A DNA stretch of 20,758 bases from the NCBI GenBank assembly GCA_002780065.1, contig PEWQ01000043.1, forward strand, positions 1 through 20,758. The letters run 5' to 3'. Shown piece by piece: positions 6,963-14,296 of this stretch. The position numbers and the translations under genes are program-made. Under the pieces are notes generated by a model, which saw nothing but the letters and a program-made list of their open reading frames with translations, did not search any database and had not been told where the DNA came from. The first letter of the stretch is position 1. Each line of letters opens with the position of its first letter. This DNA comes from Candidatus Hydrogenedentes bacterium CG07_land_8_20_14_0_80_42_17 (GTDB lineage: Bacteria; UBA8481).

Positions 6963-8804
6963 CTACCTTGGAATCTTCACCATTATTGCGTCGGCTATTC
7001 TACCGCCAAGCGACCGGATGTTTCTTCTCGAACCGTATATCTCGATCGTGCCAATCGGTATCCCTGTTGCTCGATCGATCACTCTTCCGTAAACTACTAG
7101 TGTGCCATCTGAAAGTTCGGAATAAGTAGACTCGAACCTGAATGCGGCGCTCCGTTCATCATTGAGAATTCCCGCTCCATCAAGCGCTCTCTTCAAACTT
7201 TCCAAAATGCTTCTTGATAATTCATTCGAGACTGTTGATCCGTATTCAAGTATTCTCGAAACAGTCACACCTTTAGGTTCAGGTTTCTCTTCAACGATAC
7301 GAGTCGGTTCTTGAACCGGTGGCGGCGGCGGTAATGGCGCTTCTTGAGGTTGAACTGCAGTTGGCAATGGCGCATTCTCTACGGGCATTTCCATTGTAGC
7401 CCTCGGGCGCGGCGGAGCAGGAGGCCTGACATTCATTCCTTGAAGCGCAAGATATGTGCTCAACTTCTGCTCGAGGTCTCTCCACACCTCAAACGGATTT
7501 TCAACGTCGCCTGCTGAATTGAATATAGTGGCGGAACCAGAAATGAGATCACGAGCTATAGCAGAAATAGTAAATGTTCCATTCGAAGCCCAGCACATTC
7601 CCTCAACCTTGAATCTCGCGGATTCTAGCGAATTTGCCAGAGCATTTTGCGACTTCCAATCTGACGAAATAACCTCCGCAGTTGCAAAAGCCAGCCATTC
7701 GTAATCTGCCGGCCCGGCTTCATATCTCAAAGGAAGTATCCATGCTCCGTATAAAACGCGTTGAGTCGAAACCGGTTGCTGTATCACTGTGGCAGTGGGC
7801 TTTGAAGTTTCTGCTTGTCTTCGTTCCGTGCGCCTGTACACGCGCTCTCTTGGAGCTCCGAACTGATACGCGAGCGAAATGAGATTCTGGTCGCCAATAT
7901 CTCCAAACGGAATGAACGCATAATCAAATGTTAAGTCCGACCACTTGAAGCCCGCTCCAATTGTAAAACCGTTCGCAATATCAGCAGTCGAATTCGCTCC
8001 TGCGCGAAATGCTAGATGCTCAGGCCACACCCAAACCTCGCCGCCAATCGCTCCGTCTAAATCCTGGTTCTTCGTGTAAATTAAATCTCCGGCAACGCCC
8101 CAGCGGCCGCCAGGAGAACGATAGCCAAGTCCGGTTCGCAATGTGATCGGAAGCTCTTCACGTTCCGAGACAAATTTCAAACGCGTTCCAATATTTGAAA
8201 GCGAAACTCCGACGGTAAATCCAGGAACAGGCGGACGCCATTTCGCACCGAGATCAACCGCAACTGCGCTTGCGCTGTAATCGTCAAGAGACTCGTTGAT
8301 GAATTTTAAAGTCATTCCAAGATCTAAAAATTCGGTCACTGTGCGGGCATAAGTTCCGGACAATGCAAAGTCCCAGCCGTTTGCATTTCCGAGTATTCCG
8401 GTCGGGCCGCCGCCAGCCGCAATCTCTCTGCGCTCGACCGACCCTAAATCCACATACAATGCATTCAGAGCAATCGCGCCTTGATCCTCGAATGGATAAA
8501 CAAAACCTAAAGTATTGTAATCGAGATCGAGGAACATCGTGTTGTGAGTGAACCCGAGTTCCTGCCTCTTTAGCGTCGCAATGCCTGCAGGATTGAAATA
8601 GACTCCATAAACATCGTCCGCCCATGCGCAATCGGCAAACCCGCGTCCTGCGGCTCGAGCGCCAATACCGAGTTCAAGAAATGCGGCGCCTGTGGATCCG
8701 GCTGAACCGGCATAAGTAACAGTAGAGTTGAATAGTAGAAGGAAACTTAGAAAACTTGCAAAGAACAGAAGATCATAAAAAGATTTTTTTAGTCTAGTCA
8801 GCAT
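6963..8804 (-). CDS. PorV/UPF0164-type outer-membrane barrel with C-terminal FlgO/CsgG-like domains
   Basis: The start is Met at 8804, chosen because it opens a textbook signal peptide (MLTRLKKSFYDLL...TVTYA|G, about 32 aa). An upstream in-frame ATG at 8843 would add 13 unrelated residues. The mature N-terminus (AGSAGSTGAAFLELGIGARA, then NPAGIA) is the PorV/PorQ/UPF0164 signature: a FadL-like beta-barrel of about 285 residues ending near LISLAYQFG. A Ser/Thr/Arg linker follows. Next is a domain at about 353-457 (GAWILPLRYE..., FTISAIARDLISGSA) whose pattern resembles FlgO/CsgG/TolB-N-like periplasmic domains. A Pro-rich linker (about 460-515) precedes a second similar domain (VYGRVIDRATGIPIGTI near 571-587). 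It probably resides in the outer membrane as an accessory of the pilus/secretion machine. The barrel call is firm; the C-terminal fold call is inference. Confidence 0.8.
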   Translation of the reverse strand: MLTRLKKSFYDLLFFASFLSFLLLFNSTVTYAGSAGSTGAAFLELGIGARAAGRGFADCAWADDVYGVYFNPAGIATLKRQELGFTHNTMFLDLDYNTLGFVYPFEDQGAIALNALYVDLGSVERREIAAGGGPTGILGNANGWDFALSGTYARTVTEFLDLGMTLKFINESLDDYSASAVAVDLGAKWRPPVPGFTVGVSLSNIGTRLKFVSEREELPITLRTGLGYRSPGGRWGVAGDLIYTKNQDLDGAIGGEVWVWPEHLAFRAGANSTADIANGFTIGAGFKWSDLTFDYAFIPFGDIGDQNLISLAYQFGAPRERVYRRTERRQAETSKPTATVIQQPVSTQRVLYGAWILPLRYEAGPADYEWLAFATAEVISSDWKSQNALANSLESARFKVEGMCWASNGTFTISAIARDLISGSATIFNSAGDVENPFEVWRDLEQKLSTYLALQGMNVRPPAPPRPRATMEMPVENAPLPTAVQPQEAPLPPPPPVQEPTRIVEEKPEPKGVTVSRILEYGSTVSNELSRSILESLKRALDGAGILNDERSAAFRFESTYSELSDGTLVVYGRVIDRATGIPIGTIEIYGSRRNIRSLGGRIADAIMVKIPR

Positions 8805-8885
8805 CAAGTTCCAATCTCGATATAAATCTCCCCTACAAAACATAACACAACTTTACAAAAAAAAAAGGTAAAAATTAATAAGTTT

Positions 8886-8943
8886 CTTAAAAAGTCCGAC
8901 AAAAGGTGATCGCACTAATCAGCTCGGCAGTTACAGGGCTGCC
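8886..8943 (-). terminator. Structured intergenic element, possible terminator/attenuator
   Basis: On the minus strand, GGCAG (8943-8939), an 8-nt loop and CTGCC (8930-8926) form a first hairpin. Then CCGA (8927-8924)...TCGG (8899-8896), with inner TGAT/ATCA (8921-8918/8910-8907), form a second, followed by ACTTTTTAAG. The two outer stems share bases 8926-8927, so they may be partly exclusive. Position after the gspK-like stop and before the PorV-like gene fits a terminator. The stems are short. Confidence 0.4.
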
Positions 8944-8974
8944 ATTTGAATTAATTTTCAGCACGCATCACGCA

Positions 8975-11900
8975 TTATTGTTCTGAATCCCAACGTGATT
9001 TCGGATATCTCCGAGTTCCAATCGGAGTCGTAAATATCATCTCGCTTGTATCAGATACCTCGAATACTTCTCTCCAATAAAGGAACTTAGCTTTGTCCGC
9101 ATCAGAACTTCGATGAGCTACTGCGGCAATTCTGTAAGTAGATATAGGAGTATCTGTAAGCACATCTTTGCCTTGCCTGTAAACAAAACCCATAGCCCAA
9201 AGAGTAAAATAATTCGTAGAGTTAACATTTATGTAATTTGAAAACTTTGCGAGGCCTGCGCTTGACAATGCATTTGTGTCTTTGATGTCTGTCATCAAAC
9301 CGAGTGTTTTGTTGTAAGCTTCTGTCACAGAATAAAAGCCCGTGTCATCGCTAAGTCCAACATCTGCCCCGCCATCACGGTTCGTTAAATAATCATAAAC
9401 TTTGTTCGCAATTCCGGCCGCTTGTATTCGAGCATTAGTGAGAGACAAAGTTGGATATTTGCTATCAGTAGAGCTCGCCGCGAGCATCTGCTGAAATACA
9501 GCAGTCAAGACCGGAGTCTCAGCCATATTTATGTTGAGAGGAAAAACCCCTGGCTCGTTGTATCCGTAAATAGTTAGCCACGGGAAGAATCTGGGATAAG
9601 GATGATTTAAATTTGTATAGAGAAGATAAAGTGATACCGGAGTGACAAGAATAGAATCTGCCCACGTACTTCTCAAATCCTCCAGAAGTGAATCGGCTTT
9701 AGTTGCTGTTAACCCACCGCCTCCTTTGAACGGAGGATCAGGAGCCACTTGGAAGAGTCGTGACACAATATTGTAAAGTGAAGCATCGCTTGCTCTTGCG
9801 CACCAGTTTGCATTAATCTTTGCGCCTTCATCCATAATCCTCAATCGATAATAAACATCGAGCCCGGAATTTGTGTAGAGCTTTACAAAAGTATCGTAGT
9901 TATACTTATACCATGTATCTCCGTACCCGTCGTATCCAAACCTTCCCGCAGAGCTTAATCCAATACCGGGATTTGGATCATTTTGTGCCCAATTTGAAGA
10001 AGTGAATGTTGAAAACGGCGAAGTCGTATCGTCATAAACTGAAACTAAAGCTTTCTGCCAGCTTGTATCGGTTCCGATCGAGCCAGAGTCCATATCAGGA
10101 AACGCAATTCCGTACCAAAACGGCTTAGTGGCCGGAGCAGGTCCTCCTCCAAATCCAAGAACAATATTGAATGCTGTGTCAGTTATAGTCTTAAGTCCAT
10201 TGGCTCCGATCATTGTATCTGTCGGAGTGCCGCTCGCGGCTCCAAGTCCAAACCATTGTATTGCCGCAGGATTCAAGCCGCTCAGATTAGCTATGAAAGA
10301 TGTATCAGCGTCTATTGCGGCGATTACACCAACTGCACCGTCAGTTAAAGTTGCGCTTCCACTATTCAAAGCAGAAATTCGTCTCGGGTTTGCTCCAGTG
10401 GCGGATCCTATCGAGATCCACCAATCATCTGCTTCCAGATCGATATTCGCTCCTGACACATTTTGTATCTCGATGAATTCGTATCTGCGATCGCCATCAT
10501 TTGAAGAAGAAGCTGATGCCGGAGCAGGTCCCAAAGAAATCTCGACGAATTCATTTCCATCGTATGGTTGAGCGGGCGGAGGTTCCGGAGCCGAAGAACT
10601 ATTCTTCCACTGAACAACTGAACTTAAAGTTGAAGCGTGCTCAACAAAATCGGCAGTAGTACCATTCACATCATACGAATTTCCGTTATCCACATCCGCT
10701 CCACCAACTTGCATAGTGGCGTTCGTAGAGGCAGCAAAAGCTTTTCGTTCGCGTGTTTTTAAATTGCCTGAAGATGCAAAACCAGTATCGTATAAAGTTC
10801 CTGAAGCATTATCGTACAATCCCAATTGGTTGTTAGTATTAATTTTATATGTCCCCAGTGCCCCTGTCACAAAATCTGCTGTAACCCCAACTGTATTGAT
10901 GACATATTTCGAGTCAGTCCACAAATAAAAGCCATAAGCCGGTATAGAACCGGTATTAAGGATGAGGCTATTTGAAGAGGCAGTAAAATATATTCTTAGA
11001 GGATTAGCTACCAAATTCCTTGCAGAACCGGTCGGATTATAAATTTCCACTGCTTCACGACTATAAGTGGCGCCTCCGTAATATAATCCGGCAGTTGCCT
11101 TTGAAATAACCTGATAATTAGTTCCACCCGCAGACGATGGATCGTATACCTCCGAAATAAATGGATTCGATTGAATTGTGTATGAAGCATCAGGTGTACC
11201 TGCAGTTGCGGCTCCACCTAAAGCAAGCGACGCCATCGGATCAGTTGTCGAAGTTCTTCTCCAATGTTGCCCTGCCACAGAATCATTCATACTTCCAGTC
11301 TGCGAAATATTGCCGCTCGGTCCCTTCAAAATGAATGCAATCGAATCTGAATTTGCTGCAGTGTGATCAAGCCACGGTATCCCGCTCGCTAGCGGCAAAG
11401 CAATTTGAGTATCACCATCTGTTCCTAATGTCCAAACCAAACCTGTCGTATCGTTTTTTATTACTAAGCTCTTTTCATATCTAAGAAAAACTTTTGCTTG
11501 CGGAAAAGAATAAGTCGCAGAAACACTCGAACCAATGTGCTTCTCGAGTGTATAAGAATCCATCCACATTCCTGCTCCGTTAGTATCGGAAGCGCCTGGC
11601 GCGCCACCTGGAACAAACTCAAACGGAGCCTTAATCCAGCGATACACGAGTCCATTATTAGGATTCAAAGCAACTTGATTTACATATTGCCCTGAATTCG
11701 AGGCTCCAGAATTTGCTCCGTCAGGCAGACAAACCCATTTTTCGCCACTAGCTCCAGTAGCAATAGTAGAAGAATCCGCTGTAGTTCCTGATGAATTATA
11801 CAGATAAACTGTAGAGTTGCCCGAATTCGTAACAAAATTTCCTGTCAGCCAAATTGCTCTTCCAGGATTCAAAGTAGTCCCGCCTCCGAAAGCAACAGCC

Positions 11901-12334
11901 AGTCCGTTCCACGAGCTTGTGCCGTTGTTATATCCTCGAATAGTCCATGTGCTTATATCAAGAGGCTTAGGTCCCCAGTTGTAAACAGAAACCTGGTCTG
12001 AACTTCCATTAACGTAACAGCCATTTATACTTACTGTATTCCCAAGGTACGGATTGTTCATGACCTCGGTAATTATTAATCCAGGCGTATCTGTTGAACC
12101 GGCAGGTCTGTCCTCAATAAGATCGGCAAGCGCTTTCATCACAGCAGAAGTTGCCGACATTCTAGCTCTTACATTCGCTCCTTCATTAGAAGACATCATC
12201 AAAGCGCCTTGAAGAATTGAAGCCATCGTAGTGACGAGCATTACTCCAACGAGCATGAGCCAAAACGCAGTTATCATTGCAAACCCACGGCGTCTGTTAT
12301 TTTTTGGGTTTAAAATTCGAATGCTATTTTTCAT
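8975..12334 (-). CDS. Giant GspK-like minor pseudopilin with inserted lamin-tail-like domains
   Basis: 1119 aa, against about 320 for ordinary GspK. The N-terminus has a class III prepilin signal, NRRRG|FAMITAFWLMLVG (cleavage after Gly17), then a hydrophobic helix. Position +5 is Thr rather than Glu, as usual for GspK, the tip-capping pseudopilin. After the helix are three stretches with lamin-tail-domain character: about 84-200 (LIITEVMNNPY, then LDISTWTIRGYN, LNPGRAIWL), about 391-530 (PFISEVYDP, REAVEIYNPTGS) and about 597-780 (NEFVEISLG, YEFIEIQNVSGANIDL). The C-terminal part (about 830-1110) looks GspK-like: DEGAKINANW, then PLNINMAETPVLTAVF and a SAM/HhH-like helical segment. It overlaps gspJ by 4 bp (ATGA). 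It probably sits at the filament tip and displays the inserted domains. A REP-like palindrome encodes PDPPFKGGGG at about 865-874. Confidence 0.82.
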   Translation of the reverse strand: MKNSIRILNPKNNRRRGFAMITAFWLMLVGVMLVTTMASILQGALMMSSNEGANVRARMSATSAVMKALADLIEDRPAGSTDTPGLIITEVMNNPYLGNTVSINGCYVNGSSDQVSVYNWGPKPLDISTWTIRGYNNGTSSWNGLAVAFGGGTTLNPGRAIWLTGNFVTNSGNSTVYLYNSSGTTADSSTIATGASGEKWVCLPDGANSGASNSGQYVNQVALNPNNGLVYRWIKAPFEFVPGGAPGASDTNGAGMWMDSYTLEKHIGSSVSATYSFPQAKVFLRYEKSLVIKNDTTGLVWTLGTDGDTQIALPLASGIPWLDHTAANSDSIAFILKGPSGNISQTGSMNDSVAGQHWRRTSTTDPMASLALGGAATAGTPDASYTIQSNPFISEVYDPSSAGGTNYQVISKATAGLYYGGATYSREAVEIYNPTGSARNLVANPLRIYFTASSNSLILNTGSIPAYGFYLWTDSKYVINTVGVTADFVTGALGTYKINTNNQLGLYDNASGTLYDTGFASSGNLKTRERKAFAASTNATMQVGGADVDNGNSYDVNGTTADFVEHASTLSSVVQWKNSSSAPEPPPAQPYDGNEFVEISLGPAPASASSSNDGDRRYEFIEIQNVSGANIDLEADDWWISIGSATGANPRRISALNSGSATLTDGAVGVIAAIDADTSFIANLSGLNPAAIQWFGLGAASGTPTDTMIGANGLKTITDTAFNIVLGFGGGPAPATKPFWYGIAFPDMDSGSIGTDTSWQKALVSVYDDTTSPFSTFTSSNWAQNDPNPGIGLSSAGRFGYDGYGDTWYKYNYDTFVKLYTNSGLDVYYRLRIMDEGAKINANWCARASDASLYNIVSRLFQVAPDPPFKGGGGLTATKADSLLEDLRSTWADSILVTPVSLYLLYTNLNHPYPRFFPWLTIYGYNEPGVFPLNINMAETPVLTAVFQQMLAASSTDSKYPTLSLTNARIQAAGIANKVYDYLTNRDGGADVGLSDDTGFYSVTEAYNKTLGLMTDIKDTNALSSAGLAKFSNYINVNSTNYFTLWAMGFVYRQGKDVLTDTPISTYRIAAVAHRSSDADKAKFLYWREVFEVSDTSEMIFTTPIGTRRYPKSRWDSEQ
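9720..9736. repeat. REP-like palindrome inside the gspK-like gene
   Basis: CCTCC (9720-9724), loop TTTGAAC and GGAGG (9732-9736) form a perfect 5-bp stem. In frame it encodes the low-complexity PPFKGGGG. This is a peptide signature I associate with dispersed palindromes captured in coding sequence. Confidence 0.5.
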
Positions 12335-13116
12335 AATGTTACCTTTGTCTCTCTCGCCATAGGTCTGTAAACAGAAACTATCGTCGAAGAATCGTTTCCA
12401 ATCTTACTCGTAATTGTGACTCGAATGAGTTCAGGCTGAAGTCCAGATACTGTCGAATTCCAAGTATTAGCCCAAGCAAGTCCATCATAATATTCAACAT
12501 TAAAACCTATTGCATTCAAAATGTATGGATGTTGTTTGCCAATTGCTCCAGTAACGAGTTTTCGGGGATAATCAGTTCTGGACGAAGGCACATAGGTAAA
12601 AGAAACCCTGCCTTTTGCATCACCGGCATCCTGTCTCAACCAATAGCAAACCCTCTGTATGTCAGCTCTTGGGTCGCTTCCGGATTGATTGCCAATAAAC
12701 CAGCCTTCCTGATCGCACCATGTTGCAGAGTGCATAAAGATCTCATCTTGTTGAGAACTGGTAAGCGGATATTTTGCATCTTCGTTCTTACCTTCCATTC
12801 CAACACCAGGAAGTTGAACATAGGGAGGATCAATACTCCGCAAATCCATGCCAAGGCGATCGATACCGCCCATAAGGCTCTGCTTCCTGTCCATATTTCC
12901 CAGTGAATACTGCCAAGACTTTATTGCATAAGCAAATAAGGAAGAGTATCCAACCATCAAAATGCCAAAGATTAATGCACAGACAAGGAGCTCGATTAAT
13001 GTGAAGCCGTGAAGTGAGTTTTCATTCGAACGGTAGCCGCAGGCTTTAGCCTGCGTTACTAAATAATCATGATTGACCATAAATTTTTTATTTGTTCTCA
13101 AATATTTATTAATCAT
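12331..13116 (-). CDS. gspJ: GspJ/PilW-like minor pseudopilin
   Basis: A 261-aa prepilin-like protein with signal peptidase site HG|FTLIELLVCALIFGIL (Glu at +5), a hydrophobic N-terminal helix, and a Ser/Arg-rich alpha-spine (NMDRKQSLMGGIDRLGMDLRSI) typical of GspJ/PilW. It should join GspH, GspI and GspK in the tip complex that primes filament assembly. It overlaps gspI by 8 bp and gspK by 4 bp. The leader before the cleavage site is 37 residues from the first ATG (13116), or 25 from an internal ATG at 13080. Either is longer than usual, because a palindrome (13033-13059) is embedded in the leader and translates as VTQAKACGYR. GspJ versus PilW cannot be settled without alignment; gene order H-I-J-K favours GspJ. 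Confidence 0.83.
   Translation of the reverse strand: MINKYLRTNKKFMVNHDYLVTQAKACGYRSNENSLHGFTLIELLVCALIFGILMVGYSSLFAYAIKSWQYSLGNMDRKQSLMGGIDRLGMDLRSIDPPYVQLPGVGMEGKNEDAKYPLTSSQQDEIFMHSATWCDQEGWFIGNQSGSDPRADIQRVCYWLRQDAGDAKGRVSFTYVPSSRTDYPRKLVTGAIGKQHPYILNAIGFNVEYYDGLAWANTWNSTVSGLQPELIRVTITSKIGNDSSTIVSVYRPMARETKVTL
13033..13059. repeat. REP-like palindrome inside the gspJ leader-peptide coding region
   Basis: CGCAGGC (13038-13044), loop TTTA and GCCTGCG (13049-13055) form a perfect 7-bp stem. It extends through a small internal loop by GTA (13033-13035) with TAC (13057-13059). The element is in frame within the prepilin leader, so it adds residues to a part that is cleaved off. Confidence 0.6.
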
Positions 13117-13501
13117 CGTTCATATCCGCAATATAAAATATGTAAGTATCCATCTTGTCGGCACCGGTTCCCCATTTAACGTTTAGAGTCACTTTCTTCA
13201 ATAAATCAGGTTTCTCTTCCGTAACTGAAGTAACCCATGAAAATTTGGAAAGGTCAGACATATTCGGAAGCAGAGCATTAAAATTTCCACTGGCAGATGT
13301 CACACCTGAATAAGGCTGAGAATAAATTTCATCTGCTTTTGAAGATGCAAAAATATAAGCACTTTCTAAACTGCTCCGGGAATTCGCAGCATTTATAAGA
13401 CGCGGAAGAACAGATATCATTACATAAGAACCGATAAACAAAATCGCCATAGCGACCATCACATCTACAAGTCCAAAACCTCTTTTACTTTTCATAGTCA
13501 T
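13109..13501 (-). CDS. gspI: GspI/PilV-like minor pseudopilin
   Basis: A short pseudopilin (about 130 aa from Met at 13501) with a compact leader, MTMKSKRG|FGLVDVMVAMAILFIG. This is the class III prepilin signal followed by a hydrophobic helix and an Asn/Ser-rich spine (LPRLINAANSRSSLESAYIF), as in GspI/PilV. I prefer the start at 13501 because it gives a 4-bp ATGA overlap with the gspH stop and an 8-residue leader. An in-frame ATG at 13522 would add seven residues. The conserved Glu at +5 is replaced by Asp, a rare but chemically similar change. GspI is a core tip-complex subunit that docks GspJ and GspK, which matches its place in the H-I-J-K order. Confidence 0.82.
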   Translation of the reverse strand: MTMKSKRGFGLVDVMVAMAILFIGSYVMISVLPRLINAANSRSSLESAYIFASSKADEIYSQPYSGVTSASGNFNALLPNMSDLSKFSWVTSVTEEKPDLLKKVTLNVKWGTGADKMDTYIFYIADMNDD

Positions 13502-14160
13502 AACGACACACACTTCTTCCATGGATAACTGGGATTGCTAAACCAAGGTTCCCATGCGTCGGCTGCGACACAACCAACATTATAAGCTGTCGGAGTAGAA
13601 CTCATCATGAAGAACATAATTGAGTTAAAGTCATTTGCATTTGAAGCAGTAGTTCCATAAGCGGCCGATTTAGGACCAACCTGCATAACTGTTTTGAAAG
13701 AACCGCAAGTCGAATCTATGTTAAGCACCGTATGAGCTGTAAAGACTATTGACTTCTGACCTGTCGTTCGAAATGTGCCCGCATTGTCGTCGTCCATGAA
13801 CCCTTTGATCTCAACACTCTCTACAGCCGGAGCAATAGCAGAACCTACCATTTTGCCATCAACAGTAAGCCATGCGCTTTCATTGTCTAAATCCAGAACA
13901 AGCGTGACATCTTTGCCAAGTGACCTTGTGAGGTTTTTTGCTTCTCGAGATTTTGTCAAAATTGCGGCAGCAAATCCCTTTGAAGCAATATTTACATAGA
14001 ATTGTGAATAGGAAGCGTTTACAACTGAAAGTAGAATTCCAATTATTATTATTACAACCAAAAGTTCGATTAAACTGACACCACGAGTGGCAGTCGATCT
14101 CGAAGATGAATATTTTCTAAATTTAATATTCATAGCATCATTCATTTCAGCAATAATCAT
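13498..14160 (-). CDS. gspH: GspH/FimT-like minor pseudopilin
   Basis: A 220-aa pseudopilin with the signal TRG|VSLIELLVVIIIIGILLS (Glu at +5) and the GspH-like spine FYVNIASKGFAAAILTKSREAKNLTRSLGKDVTLV, then a beta-rich globular domain with several Cys residues toward the C-terminus. It is the first gene of the pseudopilin cluster. The annotated ATG at 14160 gives a 27-residue leader. In-frame ATGs at 14145 and 14133 give 22 and 18 residues and would leave room for a 5' UTR if the candidate promoter just upstream is real. No Shine-Dalgarno is convincing for any of the three. The role is in the pseudopilus tip/initiation complex. It is separated from the secretin gene by two TA-like cassettes. 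Confidence 0.82.
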   Translation of the reverse strand: MIIAEMNDAMNIKFRKYSSSRSTATRGVSLIELLVVIIIIGILLSVVNASYSQFYVNIASKGFAAAILTKSREAKNLTRSLGKDVTLVLDLDNESAWLTVDGKMVGSAIAPAVESVEIKGFMDDDNAGTFRTTGQKSIVFTAHTVLNIDSTCGSFKTVMQVGPKSAAYGTTASNANDFNSIMFFMMSSTPTAYNVGCVAADAWEPWFSNPSYPWKKCVSL

Positions 14161-14168
14161 ACCACAAC

Positions 14169-14196
14169 TTTATAGTATGATCTCCTAATTTTTCAA
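14169..14196 (-). promoter_or_regulatory. Candidate sigma-70-type promoter for the pseudopilin genes
   Basis: The minus strand shows TTGAAA (14196-14191), a 16-nt spacer and TATAAA (14174-14169). The predicted transcription start falls at or next to the ATG at 14160, so the message would be leaderless or translation would begin at a downstream ATG. The element lies between the last cassette repeat and gspH. Confidence 0.5.
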
Positions 14197-14242
14197 TATA
14201 TTTTTAGACTGCCTTCCAGCATTTGAAAAAAAATTTGCATAA

Positions 14243-14272
14243 GGGGTCAGGCTTGAACTTTTTTACTTTTTC
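14243..14272. repeat. Cassette-border repeat, copy 1
   Basis: A 30-bp element beginning GGGGTCAGGCTTGAAC and ending ACTTTTTC on the plus strand. It is identical over all 30 bp to copies at 15249 and 15904 and in the same orientation. It lies just downstream of the AbiEii-like gene, separating it from the pseudopilin promoter. It shares the flanking ATAA with copy 2. Confidence 0.9.
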
Positions 14273-14296
14273 TGTCTTGTCCCAACGCATTTTAAT

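Noticed and set aside
8886-8943. c-di-GMP or other known riboswitch ahead of the PorV-like gene
   Set aside because: I could not match any known riboswitch core; the stems are too short. Listed only as a terminator-like element.
12529-12906. 125-aa plus-strand open frame
   Set aside because: Antisense to the gspJ-like gene, no family resemblance and no ribosome binding site.
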